A stretch of DNA of 64,000 nucleotides from Erythrobacter rubeus (GTDB lineage: Bacteria > Pseudomonadota > Alphaproteobacteria > Sphingomonadales > Sphingomonadaceae): the NCBI RefSeq assembly GCF_014705715.1, contig NZ_JACXLC010000001.1, positions 1,470,457 through 1,534,456 on the forward strand, written 5' to 3'. A program made the position numbers and the translations under genes. Every line of letters starts with the position of its first letter. Within the stretch, counting starts at the first letter, position 1. The notes under the pieces were generated by a model. That model made no database searches. It was not told where the DNA came from and worked only from the letters and a program-made list of their open reading frames with translations. This document shows positions 17,909 through 26,386 of the stretch, piece after piece.

Positions 17909-17966
17909 CGAACCTCCGGCCGCCTGATTCGTAGTCAGGTACTCTATCCAGCTGAGCTACTGGCGC
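17890..17966 (-). tRNA. tRNA-Arg (anticodon ACG)
   Basis: 77 bases with an encoded CCA. The acceptor strands GCGCCAG and CTGGCGC pair perfectly. The D arm contains AGCTCAGCTGGATAGAG, the anticodon stem CCTGA/TCAGG holds the loop CTACGAA with anticodon ACG (A34 read as inosine), and the T arm contains GGTTCGAATCC. Confidence 0.97.
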
Positions 17967-18033
17967 GCGGTAGGGGTGGCAAATAAGAGCGTCGGCCCGC
18001 CTTGGCAACCTCTGTTTGCCGATCTGCGTGCGA

Positions 18034-18447
18034 TTATTCCGTTTGCGCGAACAAGCGATCCGCAAGCTCGCAATCCAAGGGAGGTTTATCGAGCCGATTT
18101 ATCTCTGCCGGAGTGAACCAGCCCACTTTTCCGCCTTCCAAGGCTGCGGGTGATCCTTGCCAAACCGCGATTTTGTAAAGCAGGATGACAATGCCTTTTT
18201 GACCCTCGGCAGCGTGCTCCTCCGCGAAGGAGACGGGCGTGCATACGCCGTGTGCGATCCCAATGCCCAGTTCTTCTCGCAATTCGCGAATGAGAGATTC
18301 CACAGGAATTTCAGATGGTTCAATCTTACCCCCCGGAAATTCCCATAGACCTCCGTGATGCTTTTCTAAGGGCCTGCAGTGCATCAACCAGCGACCGTCA
18401 TCCGCCTGCAGAGCACCTGCCACCACTGTAAGCCAACGCCGACTCAT
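18034..18447 (-). CDS. mutT: MutT-type Nudix hydrolase (8-oxo-dGTP diphosphatase)
   Basis: 137 residues with a complete Nudix box GGKIEPSEIPVESLIRELREELGI and the MutT-like preceding GLWEFPGGK. It likely removes 8-oxo-(d)GTP from the nucleotide pool, since length and the WEFPGGK context match MutT. It starts at ATG 18447 and sits alone between the tRNA gene and the pilin genes. Confidence 0.88.
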   Translation of the reverse strand: MSRRWLTVVAGALQADDGRWLMHCRPLEKHHGGLWEFPGGKIEPSEIPVESLIRELREELGIGIAHGVCTPVSFAEEHAAEGQKGIVILLYKIAVWQGSPAALEGGKVGWFTPAEINRLDKPPLDCELADRLFAQTE

Positions 18448-18544
18448 GTCGGGATTTCTTCCACTTCGCGGCTCTCCATCAACTATTTCTTAAGCCCCTG
18501 CGCCGATATCTGATCCTGTCAGGAACGTATCTACAGGTGACCAC

Positions 18545-18733
18545 ATGAGTTTGACCACATTCCTAAAGCACATTGGAACGGACGACACAGGTGCCACTGC
18601 CATTGAATACGGACTGATCTTAGGTCTCATCGCCATCGCCATGGTCGGGGCTCTCGGGGGCATTGCCAACGGGACGAACGCGAACTGGAACGAAGTTGGG
18701 ACAGAAGTCGAGGACGCAATGGCGAGAAATTAA
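18545..18733 (+). CDS. Flp/Fap-type (type IVb) pilin
   Basis: 62 residues. A short basic leader is followed by GATAIEYGLILGLIAIAMVG, the hydrophobic N-terminal helix of Flp pilins with the conserved Glu-Tyr pair after the prepilin cleavage Gly. AGGTGA lies ahead of the ATG. No tad/cpa secretion genes are in the window. A second, different pilin follows within 120 bases. Confidence 0.9.
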   Translation: MSLTTFLKHIGTDDTGATAIEYGLILGLIAIAMVGALGGIANGTNANWNEVGTEVEDAMARN

Positions 18734-18851
18734 GGATTTTGAAAGGCTCCGAATTAGGAAATTTTCAAGACCCCCTCGTTAGAACCTCACTTGTCTGTTC
18801 GTTTTCTTTGAGCGGGCAATGGGTACCGAAGACCAAACCAGGAGACTACTA

Positions 18852-19016
18852 ATGACCTTTTTCAACAAACTCGCTCGTGACGAGCAGGGCGCAACCGCAA
18901 TCGAATACGGCCTGATCGCTGCACTTATCTCGATCGCTGCAATCAGCACCATGGGCCTCGTTGGCAACAACCTGGACAACACCATGACCACGGTGTCCGA
19001 TTCGCTTGACGGCTAA
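18852..19016 (+). CDS. Flp/Fap-type (type IVb) pilin
   Basis: 54 residues with QGATAIEYGLIAALISIAAI, the Flp pilin helix. It starts at ATG 18852, preceded by AGGAG at 18839-18843; the frame is open 11 codons upstream without a better site. The C-terminal part NNLDNTMTTVSDSLDG is typical of major Flp subunits. A strong terminator follows, so the pair may form one short unit. Confidence 0.92.
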   Translation: MTFFNKLARDEQGATAIEYGLIAALISIAAISTMGLVGNNLDNTMTTVSDSLDG

Positions 19017-19032
19017 TAGTCGCAAGAACACG

Positions 19033-19065
19033 AAAAGCGGCGGGAGAAATCCCGCCGCTTTTTTT
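19033..19065 (+). terminator. Rho-independent terminator after the second pilin
   Basis: A long GC-rich stem AAAAGCGGCGGGA/TCCCGCCGCTTTT with a GAAA-like loop is followed by a run of seven Ts. Confidence 0.92.
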
Positions 19066-19115
19066 GTGCGCGATCGAAAAGTCGCGCGGATAAGTATGGG
19101 ATTGGTGTGGGAACC

Positions 19116-20594
19116 CTACCGCCCCCTGACCACCAGCTTCACTTTTTGACCAGCTCTCAGCGACTCGTTCGATCCGAGGGCATTCAGCACCCGGAAACGA
19201 GCTTCCTTTCCTTGCTCATATGCCATCCGGCGTGACAGCGAACTCACCGTGTCGCCGCTCCTCACTGTCACCACATCGATACGCCGCGGGATGACCGCGT
19301 CCGCCTCTGCCTGCGTGATTCGCCGCATGGACTGGAACATCGGCGTAAAGGTCGCGGTCCGCCCAGCAGGGGTGATCGCCTGGAAATGGAACGCCTGGTT
19401 GTTCGAAAACTCGTAGGCGAAGACTGCCACATCGACCTGCCCGTTTCCGTTGTTTACTCGGGCGAGGCCGTACGCGGCAGGCAAACCGTTGATGGTTGTG
19501 CGCTCCAGCGTTGCCGGTGCCAGATTGTTGTTTTCACCGCCCAGCGTCTGGAATTGCTGGCGAACATAGCTGTCGAGGTCGCCATTATATGGCGCCAAGG
19601 TGAGCTGCGCTTGACCGCTTTGCCCTTGGATACTGACTGCCCGCGTTCCGTTGACCATGTAGAACCCCTGCGGGGCGGTGAAAGTCAGCCGCAAATCGGG
19701 GTGAATGAAACGGCGGCCTTCCACGACGCCCTGCTCCGGGTCGTCGCCGTAGATCATCCCGTCGATCCGCGAGAGGAAGGTATCGCGATTCGTCACAGTT
19801 CCCGCCAGCCCCTGTGCCTTGCTCAACGCCGCCTGCACTCGGCTCGCCGGATCCGGATGGGTCGAAGCCCATTCCGGAATGGTCGCGTTGTCGCGGCCTT
19901 GTAGCTGTGCATCGAGCGAATTCTGTGCGGCGAGACTCGCCAAGACAGTACCCATGGCGCGCGGATCGTAACCGGCTCTCGTCAGATATTGAATGCCGAG
20001 GTCATCTGCTTCCAGTTCCTGGCTGCGCGAGAAACTGAGCGTAAGGAGCTGCGAGCCCTGCAGAAATCCACGCGAGAGTGTATCGCCGATACCGCTATCG
20101 CCCAGCAGAATTGAGCTCCCGATCGCGCCGAGCACGCCGAGGATCGAATTGCGCTGCGCCGCCTGCTGCCTGCGCTGGGAATGGCGCGCGGCGACATGGC
20201 CGACTTCATGGCCCAGAACACCAGCCAGTTCGGCCTCGTTGTTCATCAGCGAGACCAGTTGGCGGGTCGAATAGATATAGCCGCCCGGCACCGCGAATGC
20301 GTTGTTCACGGGGCTGTTGAGCAGGCTGACCGTGAAGCTTTCGCGCGCATTGCCGAGGCCGGATTGCACGGCGATATTCTTGCCCACCTGCTCGACATAG
20401 GCCGCCTGGGGCCCGGTCATCGCACCGCCGAACTGGGCGAGGAATTGCGGGTGATATTGCGCGCCCTGCTGCGCTTCCTGCTGGGTAATCGGCGTCGAAG
20501 CGGACGGGATAGGCCCGCCGCCCATGCAGCCTGAAAGAGTAAGGGCGAGAGCTGAGGCCGTGCCCAGCTTCGCCAGTCGTTTGATATTGTTCAT
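19116..20594 (-). CDS. M48-family metalloprotease lipoprotein with C-terminal LysM-like segment
   Basis: 492 residues from ATG 20594, with AGGAG upstream. The signal peptide ends in the lipobox LTLSGC, so the protein is probably a periplasm-facing lipoprotein. The zinc site is GVLGHEVGHVAARHS, with ELEADDLGIQYL as the third-ligand region, as in the BepA/YfgC and Oma1/HtpX-like M48 group. The C terminus (VRSGDTVSSLSRRM...LRAGQKVKLVV) reads like a LysM module that could bind peptidoglycan. A role in outer-membrane protein quality control is inferred from the BepA-like family. Confidence 0.88.
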   Translation of the reverse strand: MNNIKRLAKLGTASALALTLSGCMGGGPIPSASTPITQQEAQQGAQYHPQFLAQFGGAMTGPQAAYVEQVGKNIAVQSGLGNARESFTVSLLNSPVNNAFAVPGGYIYSTRQLVSLMNNEAELAGVLGHEVGHVAARHSQRRQQAAQRNSILGVLGAIGSSILLGDSGIGDTLSRGFLQGSQLLTLSFSRSQELEADDLGIQYLTRAGYDPRAMGTVLASLAAQNSLDAQLQGRDNATIPEWASTHPDPASRVQAALSKAQGLAGTVTNRDTFLSRIDGMIYGDDPEQGVVEGRRFIHPDLRLTFTAPQGFYMVNGTRAVSIQGQSGQAQLTLAPYNGDLDSYVRQQFQTLGGENNNLAPATLERTTINGLPAAYGLARVNNGNGQVDVAVFAYEFSNNQAFHFQAITPAGRTATFTPMFQSMRRITQAEADAVIPRRIDVVTVRSGDTVSSLSRRMAYEQGKEARFRVLNALGSNESLRAGQKVKLVVRGR

Positions 20595-20685
20595 GTTCTG
20601 CGCACTCCTATTGTCGTCCCGATCGCAGCGATTGTATATCCAACCAATCCAATCACGGCCCGGATGTTCCGACAGTGCGCGGCCA

Positions 20686-21630
20686 TCACCCGCCGAGTTG
20701 CAAAAACCTCTCTTCACGGGCGCGGATCAGCGTCTCACTCGACAGATCGGCGAGCGCGTCAATTTCCTCGCCCAGAGCGCTGCCGAGCCTTTTCGCGGCT
20801 GCGACCGGATCGCGGTGCGCTCCGCCCGAAGGCTCCTTCACGATCCGATCGATGACCTTCAGCCGCTTGAGGTGCTGCGCGGTGACCTTCATGGCCTGCG
20901 CCGCTTCTGCAGCCTTTTCCGATGTTCGCCACAGGATCGAAGCGCAGCCTTCGGGGGAGATGACTGAATACACCGAGTGTTCGAGCATCAGCACCCGTTC
21001 AGCGCTTGCCAGAGCGACTGCGCCGCCGGAGCCGCCCTCACCCACAATCGCTGCAACCATCGGAACGGGAAGTGCGAGGCACGCCTCGGTCGAACGGGCG
21101 ATAGCTTCCGCCTGACCGCGTTCCTCGGCCTCGATGCCGGGAAACGCGCCTGACGTATCGACGAGGGTCACGACCGGTAGCCCGAAGCGTCCTGCAAGGT
21201 CCATCAGGCGGATCGCCTTGCGATAACCCTCCGGCTTGCCCATGCCGAAATTGTGCTTGAGCCGGCTCTGCGTGTCGTGCCCCTTTTCATGGCCGATCAG
21301 CATGACCCGGCGGCCATTGAGCTTTGCAAAACCGCCCATGATCGCGAGGTCGTCGCCGAAATACCGGTCTCCGCCCAAAGGCATGAAATCCTCGAAGGCG
21401 TGCTCTACGTAATCGCGGAAATGCGGTCTAGCAGGATGCCGCGCGACCTGCGTTTTCTGCCATGGTGTAAGCGAAGCGTAAGTGCTCGCGAGCAATTCCG
21501 CGCTCTTGGTTTCCAATCGCGCCAGTTCGCTGGAAATGTCGACCTCGTCGTTCTCGCTCGTTTGGCGCAGTTCGGAAATGCGCTCTTCGAGCTGGGCAAC
21601 GGGTTTCTCGAAATCGAGATAAGCAATCAT
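20686..21630 (-). CDS. accA: Acetyl-CoA carboxylase carboxyltransferase subunit alpha
   Basis: 314 residues, the alpha half of the carboxyltransferase that makes malonyl-CoA for fatty-acid synthesis with AccD. Recognised by the N-terminal LDFEKPVAQLEERI coiled segment, GHEKGHDTQSRLKHNFGMGKPEGYRKA, TLVDTSGAFPGIEAEERGQAEAIA and EGGSGGAVALA. It starts at ATG 21630, 10 bases after the xerD stop, so it is probably cotranscribed. Confidence 0.97.
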   Translation of the reverse strand: MIAYLDFEKPVAQLEERISELRQTSENDEVDISSELARLETKSAELLASTYASLTPWQKTQVARHPARPHFRDYVEHAFEDFMPLGGDRYFGDDLAIMGGFAKLNGRRVMLIGHEKGHDTQSRLKHNFGMGKPEGYRKAIRLMDLAGRFGLPVVTLVDTSGAFPGIEAEERGQAEAIARSTEACLALPVPMVAAIVGEGGSGGAVALASAERVLMLEHSVYSVISPEGCASILWRTSEKAAEAAQAMKVTAQHLKRLKVIDRIVKEPSGGAHRDPVAAAKRLGSALGEEIDALADLSSETLIRAREERFLQLGG

Positions 21631-21640
21631 GGCAGACGCG

Positions 21641-22540
21641 CTAATCCGATGCGCGCCGGGTAGCAAGAGGGTGACGCGAATTGACCAGTGTCACGAGGCG
21701 GGCGGCATCGACATGCGTGTATATCTGCGTTGTGGCGATATCGGCATGGCCGAGTAAAGTCTGCAGAACGCGCAAATCGGCCCCACCCTCCAGCAGATGC
21801 GTGGCAAACGCATGGCGCAGGACATGCGGGCTGATGCCCGTCGGATCGAGCCTCGCCCGCGCTGCCAGGTCTTTCAGCAGCTGGAACAGCCGGACGCGCG
21901 AGAGGTGTTTGTCGCCGGCTGCTTTCGCGCGCGAAGGGAACAGGTAACGCGAGCGCGGATCGCTCGGTCGCACTTTGATCCATTCCTGCAGGGCTTCGCG
22001 GGCGCGTTCTCCCACCGGCACCATGCGCGCCTGACCGCCCTTCCCCATAACCGTGATAAGCGGCGCGTCACGCGGGACGGCGCTTAGCGGTAGCGACACG
22101 AGTTCGGTCGCGCGTAGACCCGAACCGTAGAGCATTTCCAGCAGAGCGAGCTGCCTGATACTCGCAGGCTTGCCGTTTTGCGCTTCGACTTCGGCCCGCT
22201 CCAGCAAGACTTCGACCTGCTCATGCGAGAGCACCTTAGGCAAAGGCCGGCGTGTCCGCGGCGATGGCAGCGCACCCGATGGGTCGTCAGCGCGCCAGCC
22301 TTCATCCACGGCGAACCCGAAAAACTGCCGCAGGGCCGAGGCTTTGCGGGCAACTGTCGAAGGTGCGAGCGCGGACCAGGCATTGGCGAGCTTGGCGACG
22401 TTAGCGCGCGGCGCCTTTGCGAGATCGCCGATCGCTTCCTCCGCACCTTCGAGATCGCGCCGATACGCAGCGAGCGTGTTGGCCGCCGCGCCGCGTTCCG
22501 CAGCGAGCATGTCGAGAAATGCCTGAGTAGCGGCGGACAT
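21641..22540 (-). CDS. xerD: Tyrosine recombinase XerD
   Basis: 299 residues: an N-terminal core-binding domain (about 1-85) and a catalytic domain with the complete set Arg143 (GLRATEL), Lys167 (GKGGQAR), His239 and Arg242 (HVLRHAF), His265 (LLGHADI) and Tyr274 (TQIYTHV). It resolves chromosome dimers at dif with XerC. It is a housekeeping recombinase rather than a phage integrase, given its length, motifs and accA neighbour. Confidence 0.93.
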   Translation of the reverse strand: MSAATQAFLDMLAAERGAAANTLAAYRRDLEGAEEAIGDLAKAPRANVAKLANAWSALAPSTVARKASALRQFFGFAVDEGWRADDPSGALPSPRTRRPLPKVLSHEQVEVLLERAEVEAQNGKPASIRQLALLEMLYGSGLRATELVSLPLSAVPRDAPLITVMGKGGQARMVPVGERAREALQEWIKVRPSDPRSRYLFPSRAKAAGDKHLSRVRLFQLLKDLAARARLDPTGISPHVLRHAFATHLLEGGADLRVLQTLLGHADIATTQIYTHVDAARLVTLVNSRHPLATRRASD

Positions 22541-22561
22541 CGGTTACCGCACGCGCCGCAA

Positions 22562-24445
22562 TCAGGCCCGTGCGACCGCTTCGGCGGCGATCATTCGGGC
22601 CTCCGCTTCGAGCCCGACTTGCTGCAGCGCCGAGACGATATCGAACAGATGCAGCGGGGTCATCTGCGACCAGTCATCGCCCTGCATGCCGAGACCTACG
22701 AGGAGGGACACGAGCGCGGCGTTGCGGGTATCTGCCGCTTGCCGGATGGTTCTGGTCCAACGCGATTGCCGGTCGAGGCTGATACCCGTGCGCTCGGTAA
22801 ACTCTTCCAGATCGTCGGCCGCTATCCGGTCCAGTCCGGCGAGGCCCGCCACCAGAAACGCCGTCGCGCGCATATCTGCGCTTTCGTCGTTATCGGCAAA
22901 GGTGTCGATTGCCTCCTGATCGGCATTGCCCGAACCGGTCTGCGTCAACTGCAATAGCGCCCAGCCAAGGCTGCCCTCGGCGATGACGCTGCGCCATGCG
23001 GCAGCATCGCGGTCCAGCCCGGCGGTCAGCATCGACGAGATGAGCCCGCCCGAATATCCTGCGAACTCCTTCGATGGAGTGATCCGCGCCGCGGCGTAAG
23101 CCGTGGTCACATGGCCTGCGAAGTATCCTTGCTCGCCCCACAATTGCTGCATGGCGTTAATGCGCGCCTGATCATCGCTCGCCACATAGGCCTCGCGCAG
23201 CAATGCAGCCCGCTCGCTCGCTTCGCCGCCGATTGAGTTTCGGGCATAAATCTGGCTGTAGAGATCGACCATCGCATTGGCCGACAGAATGCCTTCGCTT
23301 GCCGCCACCTGCGCGTAGGGTTCGCGGGTTGCCAGCGGGATCATCGGTGCGGTCGCCGCCGCCCAGGCGTAGTACCCGCCTTGCGGACCTGCGACCGCTT
23401 CCTCGACGAGACCATCGGGGATCGGCTCGCCCACGGCATTCGCGAGCGAAAAGCGCCACGGATTAAGATCGTCGACCTCATCCCATTCGATATCCACCGC
23501 CCGGCGCCCGCGCCCGGCGGCGCCGGCATAACGCTGTGCGAGCAGGATATCGATCGCGGGCGCAATATCCTGGCCCAGCGCTCGGTCGAGCTGCGATCCG
23601 GCACGTGTACCTTCCCCCGCATAAGCGTTGCAGATCGCCTGAAGCATCACCCATTGCGGGTCTTCGCGCGACGATCCCTGCAGCCGAACCGCCGGACATG
23701 CGCCGACCAGATCGGCAGAGGCAATGTACGCTGTGAGCGCCTGGCTCGTCAGCGCGGTGTTCCAGTTCTCCGTATCGACATCCTGCGCCAGCGCGCGGGC
23801 GACGGTGAATTCACCCATCCGGTTGAGCACTGCCGCGCGCAAGGCGGCGAATTCGACCGGGTCCATGCCTTCTGGCGCAGCCAGCCTGCTCGCGAGCACA
23901 CGCCGCATCAGGATGTGCCCCCAACGCGAGACCATGTCGCGCTGCGTCCCTGCGAGGATCGCTCGGACGAGGCTCGCGGGTTGATTGGCAAGCGAAGCTG
24001 TAGGCAGGCCGCCCTCGGACGGCGCCAGCAAGCCGACTTCGGTCAGCGACCGCCGAGCAGCCGGCGGAATATCGAATTTGGGCTTCAGCCCCAACCGCTC
24101 GTCGAGTTCTTCGGGCGAAAGCTCCTCCAGTTCCTCCAGGCTAGGAATGCTGGCGAGATCATCGCTCGAGATCGTCGGCACTTCGGGAAGAGAACCGGGT
24201 GCGCCCGGCTCCGCTGTGCCCGGAGCCAAAGGAGGCGCAGTGGTCGGAGCCGCCTGCGGCGCTGCTGTCGGTAGGGCAGTCGGCACAGGCGTGGGTGTTG
24301 GCGTCGGAGCCGGATCGTCAAACCCGGGGGGAAGCAGCGATTCCGGCGCATCCTGCGCTGTCGCAAGGCTCGCCGCGAACGTCCCGCCGAGCGCCCCGAC
24401 CATACCGAGCGCCGCGACGCTTCCCAGCCAGACCCCGCGCCGCAT
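22562..24445 (-). CDS. Large exported protein of unknown function with a Thr/Pro/Ala-rich linker
   Basis: 627 residues. The N terminus MRRGVWLGSVAALGMVGALGG resembles a signal peptide, with a possible cleavage after ATAQD. Residues about 45-85 are a low-complexity Pro/Thr/Ala linker. The rest is helical and alanine-rich, in a repeat-like pattern reminiscent of tetratricopeptide or SEL1-type solenoids, but I cannot assign a family. It overlaps the upstream small membrane protein as TAATG, so the two are coupled. I infer a periplasmic scaffolding role only weakly. Confidence 0.75.
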   Translation of the reverse strand: MRRGVWLGSVAALGMVGALGGTFAASLATAQDAPESLLPPGFDDPAPTPTPTPVPTALPTAAPQAAPTTAPPLAPGTAEPGAPGSLPEVPTISSDDLASIPSLEELEELSPEELDERLGLKPKFDIPPAARRSLTEVGLLAPSEGGLPTASLANQPASLVRAILAGTQRDMVSRWGHILMRRVLASRLAAPEGMDPVEFAALRAAVLNRMGEFTVARALAQDVDTENWNTALTSQALTAYIASADLVGACPAVRLQGSSREDPQWVMLQAICNAYAGEGTRAGSQLDRALGQDIAPAIDILLAQRYAGAAGRGRRAVDIEWDEVDDLNPWRFSLANAVGEPIPDGLVEEAVAGPQGGYYAWAAATAPMIPLATREPYAQVAASEGILSANAMVDLYSQIYARNSIGGEASERAALLREAYVASDDQARINAMQQLWGEQGYFAGHVTTAYAAARITPSKEFAGYSGGLISSMLTAGLDRDAAAWRSVIAEGSLGWALLQLTQTGSGNADQEAIDTFADNDESADMRATAFLVAGLAGLDRIAADDLEEFTERTGISLDRQSRWTRTIRQAADTRNAALVSLLVGLGMQGDDWSQMTPLHLFDIVSALQQVGLEAEARMIAAEAVARA

Positions 24446-24657
24446 TACAGGTTCCCCGTGGCGATGCCGGGCAGTTCGACCTGCTGGGTTATCGGCCGGA
24501 TCGGTTCTTCACCGCCATCGATGTATGCGAATATCAACACGGTGAGGACACCAACTCCTGCGTAAATCGGCAATCGGGCCAGCGGCGGCCTGCGCCGTTT
24601 CCTGCCCTGACCGAGGACCCTACCCTGTGCATGAGGACGACGCGACAGTTTTGACAT
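24445..24657 (-). CDS. Small single-pass membrane protein of unknown function
   Basis: 70 residues: a strongly basic N terminus (SRRPHAQGRVLGQGRKRRRPP), one hydrophobic segment (LPIYAGVGVLTVLIFAYI) and a short periplasmic tail. Its charge distribution predicts the N terminus inside. It is divergent from aroK with 38 bases between the start codons. Translational coupling to the next gene suggests that they act together. Confidence 0.75.
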   Translation of the reverse strand: MSKLSRRPHAQGRVLGQGRKRRRPPLARLPIYAGVGVLTVLIFAYIDGGEEPIRPITQQVELPGIATGNL

Positions 24658-24695
24658 ATTGCGCGCGCCCTACCCCATCTATAGGCCAACCTGCA

Positions 24696-25262
24696 ATGAC
24701 TGCGCAGCCCTCTTTAACCGAAGATGATATCACCCGGATTGCGGCCCGGATCGACCGCCCGGTGGTGCTGGTCGGGCTGATGGGGGCGGGAAAATCGACG
24801 GTCGGGCGCAAGCTTGCAACTTTGCTGGATCGGGATTTCGTGGACGCCGACGAAGCGATCGAAGACGCCGCGCAGCGCAAGGTTTCCGAGATTTTCGAAG
24901 AATTTGGCGAAGCCTATTTTCGCGACGGAGAACGGCGCGTGATCGCGCGGCTGATCGAGGAGAACAGCGGCGTCATCGCGACCGGCGGCGGCGCGTTCAT
25001 CGATCCCGAAACACGCGCGCTCATCCTCGACAAGGCGATAGCGGTATGGATCGATTGCGATATCGACACTCTGGTCGAGCGGACCTCGCGCCGCGACCAT
25101 CGCCCTTTGCTCAAAACAGGCGATCCCAAGGAAATCCTCACGAAGCTGCTGGATGAACGTGGCGAATTCTACGGGCAGGCGCAGGTTCGCGTGGTGAGTG
25201 AGAACGGCCCTCATGCTCAGACGGCAAAGACGATTATCGAGGCGATCGACCAATGGCTGTAA
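24696..25262 (+). CDS. aroK: Shikimate kinase
   Basis: 188 residues with the P-loop GLMGAGKSTVGRKLA, the Mg/shikimate motif DADEAIE, FRDGERRVIARL and the GVIATGGGAF loop. It phosphorylates shikimate in the pathway to chorismate. It starts at ATG 24696; an earlier in-frame ATG exists at 24627, but the region before 24696 overlaps the divergent gene. The aroB gene overlaps its end by 10 bases. Confidence 0.96.
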   Translation: MTAQPSLTEDDITRIAARIDRPVVLVGLMGAGKSTVGRKLATLLDRDFVDADEAIEDAAQRKVSEIFEEFGEAYFRDGERRVIARLIEENSGVIATGGGAFIDPETRALILDKAIAVWIDCDIDTLVERTSRRDHRPLLKTGDPKEILTKLLDERGEFYGQAQVRVVSENGPHAQTAKTIIEAIDQWL

Positions 25263-26377
25263 TCCCTGTCGCACTGGCTGGTCGCAGCTACGACGTCACG
25301 ATAGAAAGCGGCGCTCTGGAGGATTTCGCGGGCTATGCGCGCGCCTGTCTCGGCGGTTTCGACAAGAGCGGGCGCGCGGTGCCGTTCGTTGCAGACAGGA
25401 ATACGCACAGGCTTTACAGCGACACCGTAGAGCGAAGCCTCTCGAAGGCTGGCTTCAGGGCAGACTGGTTCGTCGTCGAGCCGGGGGAAGCCGCAAAAAG
25501 CTGGCCGGTTCTAGAAAAGCTTACCGATTGGCTGCTCGATCTCGGTGTGACGCGTTCTGACCATGTGTTCGCACTCGGCGGAGGCGTGGTCGGCGATCTC
25601 ACCGGTTTCGCCTGCGCCATTACCAAGCGCGGCTGCGGCTTCGTGCAAATCCCCACGACGCTGCTCGCGCAGGTGGACAGCTCCGTCGGCGGCAAGACAG
25701 CGATCAACACCCGCGCAGGCAAAAACCTGATAGGAGCCTTCCACCAGCCTTCCGCCGTCCTGATCGATCCGCTCGTGCTGGGCACCCTGCCCGACCGCGA
25801 AATGCGCGCAGGCTATGCCGAAGTCATCAAATACGGGCTGCTCGGCGATGCGGAATTCTTCGGCTGGCTCGAAGCCAATGGTACTGACGTGCTGGCCCGC
25901 GAGCCCGAAGCGCTTAGCCATGCCATCGCGACCAGTATCAAGGCGAAGGCACGCATCGTCGCCGAGGATGAGCGCGAGACGACCGGGGTTCGCGCTCTGC
26001 TCAATCTCGGCCACACATTCGGACACGCGCTCGAGGCGGAAACCGGGTTTTCCGACCGGCTGCTCCACGGCGAAGCGGTTGCTGCGGGCATGGTCCTCGC
26101 CGCCCGGTACTCGGCCCGGCGCGACGACTTGTCGCTGAGCGATGCAGAACGTGCCGCGCGGGCGATCGCTCACGCAGGGCTGCCATCGGAAATCAGCACG
26201 CTCGCCCTGAACGCCAGCGGTCGGGAACTCGCCGACCACATGCGCCATGACAAGAAGATGGAGGGCGATACCCTCCCGTTCCTGCTGCTGAAGAATATCG
26301 GCGAGGCCTATCTCGCCCGCGACGTGGATTTGGCCGACATCGCCGCTTTCCTCGACGAGCAGCTTCAGGCGCACTAG
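25253..26377 (+). CDS. aroB: 3-dehydroquinate synthase
   Basis: 374 residues. It converts DAHP to 3-dehydroquinate, using NAD and a divalent metal. Signatures include FALGGGVVGDLTGFACAI, IPTTLLAQVDSSVGGKTAIN, the metal residues in AEVIKYGLL and LLNLGHTFGHALEAE, and HGEAVAAGM. It follows aroK in the usual alphaproteobacterial aroKB order. Confidence 0.97.
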   Translation: MAVIPVALAGRSYDVTIESGALEDFAGYARACLGGFDKSGRAVPFVADRNTHRLYSDTVERSLSKAGFRADWFVVEPGEAAKSWPVLEKLTDWLLDLGVTRSDHVFALGGGVVGDLTGFACAITKRGCGFVQIPTTLLAQVDSSVGGKTAINTRAGKNLIGAFHQPSAVLIDPLVLGTLPDREMRAGYAEVIKYGLLGDAEFFGWLEANGTDVLAREPEALSHAIATSIKAKARIVAEDERETTGVRALLNLGHTFGHALEAETGFSDRLLHGEAVAAGMVLAARYSARRDDLSLSDAERAARAIAHAGLPSEISTLALNASGRELADHMRHDKKMEGDTLPFLLLKNIGEAYLARDVDLADIAAFLDEQLQAH

Positions 26378-26386
26378 TCTGATACG

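Noticed and set aside
17661..18065. Open frames across the tRNA and its repeats
   Set aside because: They read through the tRNA and terminator hairpins and duplicate the same peptide from the repeat.
21641..22540. Tyrosine recombinase as sign of a prophage or integron
   Set aside because: The gene fits housekeeping XerD, flanked by accA, with no phage genes nearby.
24651..24683. TTGACA with a possible -10 upstream of aroK
   Set aside because: The TTGACA-to-TATA spacing is about 21 bases, too long for a standard promoter.
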